From: Borrelia hermsii DAH
GTDB lineage: Bacteria > Spirochaetota > Spirochaetia > Borreliales > Borreliaceae
Length of the DNA stretch: 64,000 nt
Assembly: GCF_023035675.1 (NCBI RefSeq)
Contig: NZ_CP073142.1
Coordinates: 120,688-184,687 of the forward strand
Direction of reading: 5' to 3'
A program made the position numbers and the translations under genes. Shown piece after piece: positions 54,098-61,300 of the stretch. Under the pieces are notes generated by a model. That model did no database searches and was not told where the DNA came from. It was given only the letters and a program-made list of their open reading frames with translations. The first letter of the stretch is position 1, and the number at the start of each line of letters is the position of its first letter.

Positions 54098-54805
54098 ATG
54101 GGTGTTGCAGTAAAGGAACAATTAGTTGATGAGCAGATAGCTAAGAGCGCAATTGGGTCTGAGAGAGTTAAGAAAGATTATCATAGTGTGACATTTGATG
54201 GTCAGATTATTAGCTATTATGTTCTTGAAGAAAAATTTGATCTTCTTCAAGATAGAATGTTAGATAATTTTCACTATTTAGACGACAAAATAAGCATGCT
54301 CAAAATTGACTTAACCGAGAAGATAGATGGAGTTGAGACTAGACTTAATGAGAAGATAGAAACTGTTAGGAATGATTTAAATGCTAAGATAGATGGTGTT
54401 GAAATTAGGCTTAATGAGAAGATAGATGGGGTTGAGACTAGACTTAATGAGAAGATAGAAACTGTTAGGAATGATTTAAATGCCAAGATAGATGGTGTTG
54501 AAATTAGGCTTAATGAGAAGATAGAGACTGTTAAGAGCGATTTAAATGCTAAGATAGATGGAGTTGAGACTAGACTTAATGAGAAGATAGATAAGCTTGA
54601 TTCTAGGGTAGACAAACTTGATGAGAAGATAGAGATTGTTAAGAATGATTTAGGACAGATTAATTCCCGATTAACTTTAATTGAGAGTAAGCTAGGATTT
54701 AAAGGTCAATTAGTTTCATCTTTGACAGTTATTGCTACGCTTGCTGTGTCATATTTTGTAGTACAGTTATTTGTGGCTTTAGGGAAATATTTAGGCATTT
54801 CGTAG
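54098..54805 (+). CDS. Bdr-like coiled-coil membrane protein
   Basis: 235 aa. GAGGTTAAAT precedes ATG. Residues 1-65 are a polar head; about 65-190 are tandem 11/22-residue coiled-coil repeats (K-I-D-G-V-E-T-R-L-N-E-K-I-E-T-V); a C-terminal transmembrane segment follows (about 207-230, V-S-S-L-T-V-I-A-T-L-A-V-S-Y-F-V-V). Repeats plus a C-terminal membrane anchor without signal peptide is the layout of Borrelia Bdr proteins, thought to face the cytoplasm. The head does not obviously match Bdr, so a phage-derived DUF1640-like coiled coil is the alternative. Confidence 0.75.
   Translation: MGVAVKEQLVDEQIAKSAIGSERVKKDYHSVTFDGQIISYYVLEEKFDLLQDRMLDNFHYLDDKISMLKIDLTEKIDGVETRLNEKIETVRNDLNAKIDGVEIRLNEKIDGVETRLNEKIETVRNDLNAKIDGVEIRLNEKIETVKSDLNAKIDGVETRLNEKIDKLDSRVDKLDEKIEIVKNDLGQINSRLTLIESKLGFKGQLVSSLTVIATLAVSYFVVQLFVALGKYLGIS
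54310..54630 (+). repeat. Tandem 33/66-bp coiled-coil repeats
   Basis: Units around CTTAATGAGAAGATAGA recur about every 33 bases within the Bdr-like gene; copy changes are in frame. Confidence 0.8.
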
Positions 54806-54897
54806 TAGAGATAATCATTGGTATTGCATCACAAGTAGTCAAGGGTATGTAAAGTTTGGTAGTTGTATAGTGCTCTTAATTAAGATAGGGGTCTTTG

Positions 54898-55352
54898 ATG
54901 ATAAGTAAAGATATTGATGTTGAGTTTAGTATTGTAAGAGCGGATAATTGAGGGTGAGCTAGTATTGATATCAAGATCAGGAATAATAATTCGTATATAA
55001 TTTGCCAAGAATTCTGTATAAGAAAAATGCTTATTCTAAGTTTTACGGTCAAAAGTTACTATGTTCAGTTCCATTGCCTAAAAGCAGTAAAGTTAGTTTA
55101 AAGCAAAATAATCGTCGAATTTTTAGGCTTAGATGCTAAGAAAACACCTAAAAGCGTTGATGAATCACTTGAATTTATTCTATCTAATTTAGAAGATGAC
55201 AAGCGCACCATAGAGCCTTTGAGCAAAATTGCTAAATATACAAATGTATCTGATTATAAAATAAGAAAGTATTTATCAGATTTAATGGATAGAGTTTTGG
55301 GCATAAGAGATAGAAAAAGATTGGTACTTAAAGTTGATGCTGTGCCGAACTA
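54898..55352 (+). pseudogene. Decayed phage/plasmid gene
   Basis: ATG 54898 opens M-I-S-K-D-I-D-V-E-F-S-I-V and is stopped after 17 codons. Further coding-like pieces follow in shifted frames, ending with a clear 80-codon segment (L-G-L-D-A-K-K-T-P-K-S-V-D-E, then I-R-K-Y-L-S-D-L-M-D-R-V) with a possible helix-turn-helix. A second, inverted copy of this end is at 58004-58201. Family not recognised. Confidence 0.5.
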
Positions 55353-55396
55353 ATAATAGTTATAATAAAGCAAGAGTATAAACGTGAGAAATTTAT

Positions 55397-55489
55397 ATGG
55401 TAAGAGCAAGTATAGTGTTCCTGAGTGTGTTGATAATAAATTGTTAGCAAAATACGCAGGAAAGTAAAGTTAAAGAAAATAATAATTAG
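55397..55489 (+). pseudogene. Lipoprotein leader stopped right after its lipobox Cys
   Basis: M-V-R-A-S-I-V-F-L-S-V-L-I-I-N-C is a complete lipoprotein signal, but the next codon is TAG. Reading on gives Q-N-T-Q-E-S-K-V-K-E-N-N-N and another stop. It is probably an Mlp-type lipoprotein remnant, as mlp genes lie downstream of bdr in cp32. Confidence 0.45.
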
Positions 55490-55521
55490 TAAACTAGACG
55501 GTAAGGGAAAAAATCTACTGG

Positions 55522-55614
55522 TTATTGTAGATGGAACTCCATCCCCATCAAAGCATCCTTTTTCTTTTTATCTAATTGTTCTTTTAGAATTTTTAAGGTT
55601 TTGTTTTTTTGCAT
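55522..55614 (-). pseudogene. Truncated copy of the giant repeat gene's 5' end
   Basis: 30 codons: M-Q-K-N-K-T-L-K-I-L-K-E-Q-L-D-K-K-K-K-D then A-L and a stop. This matches the beginning of the 1837-aa protein (M-Q-K-N-K-L-T-I-L-K-E-Q-L-N-D) almost residue for residue. No RBS precedes this copy. It shows that a second such gene once existed and that the start chosen for the giant gene is right. Confidence 0.7.
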
Positions 55615-55948
55615 AAATAGACAGGTAGTCAATCGATTTTCTAAAATGAGTTTATGCTTTAAAATAAAAAAGACTTAAGTCTTAATTTAATACACATCCA
55701 GGCCATATAATTGGCTATTTACACTATAATCTCAAAGTACCTGATGTTTAAGCTGAATTTATTATTAAACTCTATAATTTTATTAATGGTTTTAAACATC
55801 GAGTTATAAGAATATTATGTGCTTTAATTTCCTATAATGGATATATAATAAAATTATATTAAAATAATAAGATTATATGATAGTATAATTTATACATATT
55901 AAAAAAAACAAAAATTGAAATCAGTTAATTATAAAAGGAGATGTTTTA
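55615..55948. other. Non-coding stretch before the last BTA121-type lipoprotein
   Basis: No gene. It contains a perfect 14-bp palindrome AAGACTTAAGTCTT at 55670-55683 and the promoter region of the 55949 gene. Confidence 0.5.
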
Positions 55949-57472
55949 ATGTTTAAGATAAGATATTTTAAGATATGTTTTTTGTTACTGTTATTATTGG
56001 GGATAAGTTGTAACTTGAAACCACTAGGAAGAGATGTTGCTGTGTTGAATCGACATAAGCTTAATGGGAATGTTGCTGACGAGGGCATTGAAGATGTTTT
56101 TGAGAGGCATTCAGATATAAGTATTGAAGATAGATTTAATAATTTAATAAATTCATTTGAGTTATCAGGTGAAGAGAAAGAAGTATTTGAATATATACGT
56201 GATGTAGTAACCAAATCTTTTCCGGAAGGGCCAGCTTATAAAGCATATAGTGAAGAAGAATTTTATGATTTGTTGGTTGGGTTAGGTGTTTTTAGAGTGA
56301 AGCAAATTATAGAGCGTAATTTATTTATATTTACTTTATTAAAAGAAGCCGAAATGGTTATTGAGGAATCAGAATATGGATTTAAAGATAATTTGTCTGT
56401 TTTTAGAAATGCTTATATTTTAAATTTAAAAGAGGCATTTAGCGGTACTACTCTTGATGAGGTGCATTATAAGGCTATAAATAATCATCGATTTTCAAAT
56501 AATTATGCTTGGCGTGGTGTTGTAGAGAGACAAGAATATATTAAAAATTATATTGATCATGTTATAGAAGTTGAAAGAATGTATGCGGAATTGTCAGACG
56601 AAGAGAAAGAAGTGCTTGAATATATTCGAGATGTAGTAGTAGTTTATTCTTCTGCTGATGTTGAACTTTATAATATGTATGCCAACATAGATTTTTATTT
56701 GAGCTTAGGTAGATTGGGTATTGATAAAGTTAAGCAACTTGTGTATAAGGTTAGTTTGATTTTTCAGAACTTCAAAGAAGCTAAAAAATGGATTGGGATT
56801 ATTGAAAAAGATAAAATGGGTCTAAAAGAGAAATTACAATCTGATTTTAAATCTACCAAGGAAAAATTTGCAGATGATTTGCGTAATTTTTTCATATCTG
56901 CGTCTGGTGGCCATGATTTTAAGAGCCAAATAAATGATCTTGATAAAGATGATTATTCTTGTAGGAAGTTTGATGATATTAGTGAGGATGCTATAGGTAT
57001 TATTGAGGCAAATAATATTTATGTATGGCTTTCAGATGAGGAGATAGAAGTACTTGAATATGTAAGAAAGGCAGTTACAGATCCTGATCCTGGCGATCTA
57101 GAGAATGATGATCTTGGAATATATTCTAATCATCATTTCTATAGAAATTTAAGTAGGGTAGGGATTGATGCTATTAGGCGCTTTGCTAAAGGGATGTTAT
57201 TATTCTGTTTTGAAAAATATAAAAAATCTAAAGCAATCGTTGATAGAGTGGCTAGGAGAACAAAAGTATTGTATCCAGAATCGCAAAAGAGATCTAGAGT
57301 GGAGGCATTCTTTGAGCATTATGAGAAAGAGTTTTTATTGAATATTAAAAGAGCATATGATAGTCACGGTGGTTATTGGTTTTTTGATGGGGAATGTATA
57401 TCTGATTTTCTGGACTATGTGCATGAATTTGACTTGTTTCTAATAAGGAAAAAACGTAAAATATGGCATTAA
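55949..57472 (+). CDS. Diverged BTA121-type lipoprotein, three repeats
   Basis: 507 aa. AAAAGGAGATGTTTTA before ATG differs from the array leader. Lipobox L-G-I-S-C followed by N-L-K-P as in the array. Repeat centres near residues 95 (A-Y-S-E-E-E-F), 240 (M-Y-A-N-I-D-F) and 387 (I-Y-S-N-H-H-F). Residue composition is more aromatic and the repeats are farther apart (about 146). It lies beyond the fragment zone, has no AAGCCTTAGA terminator, and its C-terminus is basic (R-K-K-R-K-I-W-H). It is an older branch of the family, or acquired separately. Confidence 0.87.
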   Translation: MFKIRYFKICFLLLLLLGISCNLKPLGRDVAVLNRHKLNGNVADEGIEDVFERHSDISIEDRFNNLINSFELSGEEKEVFEYIRDVVTKSFPEGPAYKAYSEEEFYDLLVGLGVFRVKQIIERNLFIFTLLKEAEMVIEESEYGFKDNLSVFRNAYILNLKEAFSGTTLDEVHYKAINNHRFSNNYAWRGVVERQEYIKNYIDHVIEVERMYAELSDEEKEVLEYIRDVVVVYSSADVELYNMYANIDFYLSLGRLGIDKVKQLVYKVSLIFQNFKEAKKWIGIIEKDKMGLKEKLQSDFKSTKEKFADDLRNFFISASGGHDFKSQINDLDKDDYSCRKFDDISEDAIGIIEANNIYVWLSDEEIEVLEYVRKAVTDPDPGDLENDDLGIYSNHHFYRNLSRVGIDAIRRFAKGMLLFCFEKYKKSKAIVDRVARRTKVLYPESQKRSRVEAFFEHYEKEFLLNIKRAYDSHGGYWFFDGECISDFLDYVHEFDLFLIRKKRKIWH

Positions 57473-58003
57473 TCGATATTTATTTAATACTGAAATATTA
57501 TTGAAATTAATGTTAAAAAATTTCTGCAATTATCCATATGTAAGCTTTTCTGAGGTGTTGGACTTGAAACTAATACAATATAATGGGATGAATGATGAAA
57601 TATCGTAATGTTGTTAAATTTCTTAAGATGATAGAGCGTATGATGAGGGATGTTGGCTTTGTGTTTGAAAAATAACTTTATAGTAACTATTACTATCCTA
57701 TAGATAGTAATAGTGAAGTTATTTGTTAGGTCTAGGTTGAGGGAAGAGTTTGATTCTAGAGTGACCATGGAAGAGCTTATATTAATAAGCAGCTAGCTAA
57801 ATATTTAACAATGTTAAAGAAAGCTAGAAACGTGATTTTTAATATTCTAGAATGTGTGGCTTTAAATAAAAATAGTACAAAGAAGATGTCAATTATATGT
57901 TGAATAAAATTATAAATATTGTAAATGATGAGCATATTTTATTATAGCAGTTAATATTGTGAAGCAAAGGGGAATAGAAAAGAATCATATTTGAAGATAT
58001 TTG
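57473..58003. other. Decayed region with a large hairpin
   Basis: No intact gene; short open pieces look like eroded coding DNA. CTATTACTATC pairs with GATAGTAATAG (57687-57713, 5-base loop), and outer arms AATAACTT/AAGTTATT extend it to 57671-57723. Confidence 0.5.
57671..57723. repeat. Two-tier hairpin
   Basis: An 11-bp inner stem and an 8-bp outer stem separated by a bulge. It could be an orphan terminator. Confidence 0.5.
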
Positions 58004-58201
58004 CTAAATAATGAGAGTGAACCCTTTTTCATTAAGATACGAATTTATCACCAATCTTTGTGTATCTCTTATAGCCCAAACTCTATCCATTAAATCTGAT
58101 AAATATTTCCTTATTCTATAAGAAGATAAATGTTGATAATGTACCGAAATAATTGTTTTGAATTTTGTAAAAAATATATACTCCTTTAAGTTCAGTAACA
58201 A
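58004..58201 (-). pseudogene. Inverted second copy of a decayed gene end
   Basis: The minus strand reads S-S-Y-R-I-R-K-Y-L-S-D-L-M-D-R-V-W-A-I-R, matching the end of the 54898-55352 remnant on the plus strand (S-D-Y-K-I-R-K-Y-L-S-D-L-M-D-R-V). The 65-codon open stretch has no good RBS. Confidence 0.55.
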
Positions 58202-58260
58202 CTTTAAAACAGTTTCTTCCAGGTTGATAAAGAGGAAAATATTCTACATATTCAAATAAG

Positions 58261-58306
58261 TGAAGCACTACTTCTAAATCAAAGATTAAAGAAGCAGTAC
58301 TTCACG
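58261..58306 (-). terminator. Terminator of the giant repeat gene
   Basis: GTGAAGCACTACTTCT pairs with AGAAGCAGTACTTCAC (14 of 16) across 14 bases, 43 bases past the stop of the leftward 58349-63862 gene. Confidence 0.65.
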
Positions 58307-58348
58307 AGTATCTATTTTAGTTAGGGAGTTTATTTAGTTGCTATGGAT

Positions 58349-61300
58349 TTATCTTGTGTGCTCATAGAGTGAAAATTGTAGTGTTATATCGTTTACAATA
58401 CCTTCAAATAGGGCTGAGGTGTTTGTTGGGCTTGATAAATTACTGTACACTTCATCAACAGAGGTAGTATTACAAATGCTTTTTAAATGCTTTATGTAGT
58501 CCGTTGTTATAATGTAGAATCTGTGTGTAAATAAGTTTTTTTCTCTCCCAACGTAATTTGCAAGAGCGTCTGCTGTTGCTTGTTTTTTCTTTAATATTAT
58601 CACTATATTTGATAGGATTTTTTTGAGTTTATCAATATTTGTGTCCAGTATGAACTGAGCTAGTTTTGCTTGTGCATTAGTTGTAATATTATGGTCCTCA
58701 GGGTTATCTGGATTAGGTTTTGTAATGGAGCTTTCAAGGAAATCCAAAGCATTTTTTTCGTCGTCATTTAATTGTTCTTTAACTTTATTATAAGCATCAT
58801 AATAATCTTTTATAGTGTTTGCAATCTTTTCAAATTGGGCTTTATAGGCTGTTTTTCTTGCTAAATTACTGTATATCTCATCAACAGAGGTAGTATTACA
58901 AAATCTTTTTAAATACGTTATATGTTCTATTTCCATATCTTTGAATTTTTGTATAAGTGTGGTTTTGTCTGGCCCAGTGTAATTTATAAGAGCATTTTTT
59001 GTTATTTTTTTTGCATTTAATGTTAGTATAATATCCAATAGAGATTTTTTGAGGTTATTAATACCTAGGAGTAGTATGAACTGATTAAAGTTTTGTTTTG
59101 AGTGAGTTATGAAATTGTGGTCATATGGGTCATCTAGATTAGGTGTTGTTATAGAGTTCTCAAGGAAATCCAAAGCATCTTTTTCGGTGTCATTTAATAG
59201 TTTTGTAAGTTTATTATAAGTTTTATTATAATAATTGATATGCATTACAATAATTACAAATTGGGCTGAGTTGTTTGTTGTTTTTGGCAAATGATTGCAC
59301 ATCTCATCAACAGAGGTAGTATTACAAATTCTTTTTAAATGCTTTATGTAGTTTGTTTCTGCATCTTTTAATTTTTGTGTAAGCGTGTCTTTGTCTGGTC
59401 CAGTATGATTTGTAAGAGCATCTTCTGTTACTCTTTTTGCATTTAATGTTAGTACAATATCCGATAGGATTTTTTTGAGGTTATTAATATCTAGGCGTAG
59501 CATGAACCGATTAAAGATTTGTTTTGAATGAGTTATGAGATTGTGATCATCAGGATCATCTGGATTAGGTGTTGTTATAGAGTTTTCAAGGAAGTCCAAA
59601 GCATTTCTTTCGTTGTCATTTAATTGTCCCGTAACGTTATTGTAATGATTTATTGCATTTATAATGCCTTCAAATTGGGATGTGTGGTCGTCTGTTCTTC
59701 TTTCTGACAAGTAATAGTACATCATATAAAAATTGTAAGTATTACAAATGCTTTTTAAGCGCTTTATGTAGTTTGTTTCTGCATCTTTTAATATTTGTGC
59801 AAGTGTGTTTTTTGCTGGTCCAGTGTAATTTGCAAGATCCTTTTCAGCTATTTTTCTTGGCTTTGATGTTGATACTATGTTTTCTAGAGCTTTTTTGAGG
59901 GTCTTAATATCTGTGAATATGTGTGGTACTAACCTATTAAAAAAGTTTTGTTTTGAATGAGTTATGAGATTATGGTCCTCAGGGTCATCTGGATTAGGTG
60001 TTGTTATAGAGTTTTCAAGGAAATCCAAAGCATCCTTGTAGTCGTCATTTAATTGTCCTGTAATATTATTATAATATTTTATAGTGTTTGTAATATTTTC
60101 AAATTGGGCTGAATTGTTCGTTTTGCTTGATAAATTACTGTGCATCTCATCAGTAGAGTAAGTATCACAAATGCTTTTTAAATGCTTTATATATTTCGTT
60201 TCTTCATCTTTTAACATGTGTTCAAGTGTGTTTTTTGCTATCTTAGTGTATTTTGCAAGAGTATCTTCTGCTATTATTTTTGCATTTAATGTTAGTACAA
60301 TGCCTGCTAGAGCTTTTTTGAGCTTCTCAGTATTTGAGTCTAGTATGAACCTATTAAAGTTTACTTGTGCATTAATTGTTATATTATGGTCCTCAGGGTC
60401 ATCTGGATTAGGGTTTGTGATGAGGTTTTCAAGGAAATATAAAGCCTTTTTTTCGTCGTCATTTAAATCATTTGTAATGCCATTATAGATTGTATCATAA
60501 TCTTTTATAATGTTTGTAATATTTTCAAATTGGGCTGAGTTGTACGTTTGGCTTGACAAATTACTGTATGTCTTATTGGCAGAGGTAGTATCACACATTT
60601 TTTTTAAATGCTTTATATATTTCGCTTCTTCATCTTTTAATATTTGTGTAAGTTTGTGTTTTGCCAGTCCAGTGTAAGTTATGATTGCATTTTCTGCTAT
60701 TTTTTTTGCATTTAATATTAATATAATGCTCTCTAGAGCTTTTTTGATTGTATCAATATCTAGGTGTAGTATGAACCGATTAAAGACTTGTTTTGAATGA
60801 GCTCTGATCATTGCAAGGTCATATGGATCATTTGGAGTAGGTTTTTTTATAGAGTATTCAATGAAATCCAAAGCATCTCTTTCGTTGTCATTTAATTGTT
60901 TTATAATGCTATTATAAGTACTATAAAACCGATTTATTGTGTGTACAATGTTTTCAAATAGGTATTTGTCGTCTTTTTCTAGGAGCAAATTATGGTACAT
61001 TTCGTTAATAGAGCGAGCATTACAAATGCTTTTTAAATTTTCTATATATTTAGTTTCTTCATCTTTTAACATTTGTGTAAGTATGTTTTTGTCTGCTCCA
61101 GTGTAAGTTATAAGAGTATCTTCTGCTACTTTTTTTTTCTTTAATGTTAGTATAATAATCGCTAGAGCTTTTTTGATTTTATCAATATCTAGGTTTAGTA
61201 TGAACCTATTAAAGTTTCCTTGTGCATTATTTATAAGATTATGGGTATCTGGGTCCTCAGGGTTATATGGATTAGGTGTTGTTATAGAGTTTTCAAGGAA

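Noticed and set aside
54274..54615. Minus-strand repetitive open frame in the Bdr-like gene
   Set aside because: Shadow of the coiled-coil repeats on the opposite strand.
57484..57768. 94-codon minus-strand ORF in the decayed region
   Set aside because: His/Asn/Ile-rich, no RBS, spans the large hairpin; composition is unlike real genes of the window.
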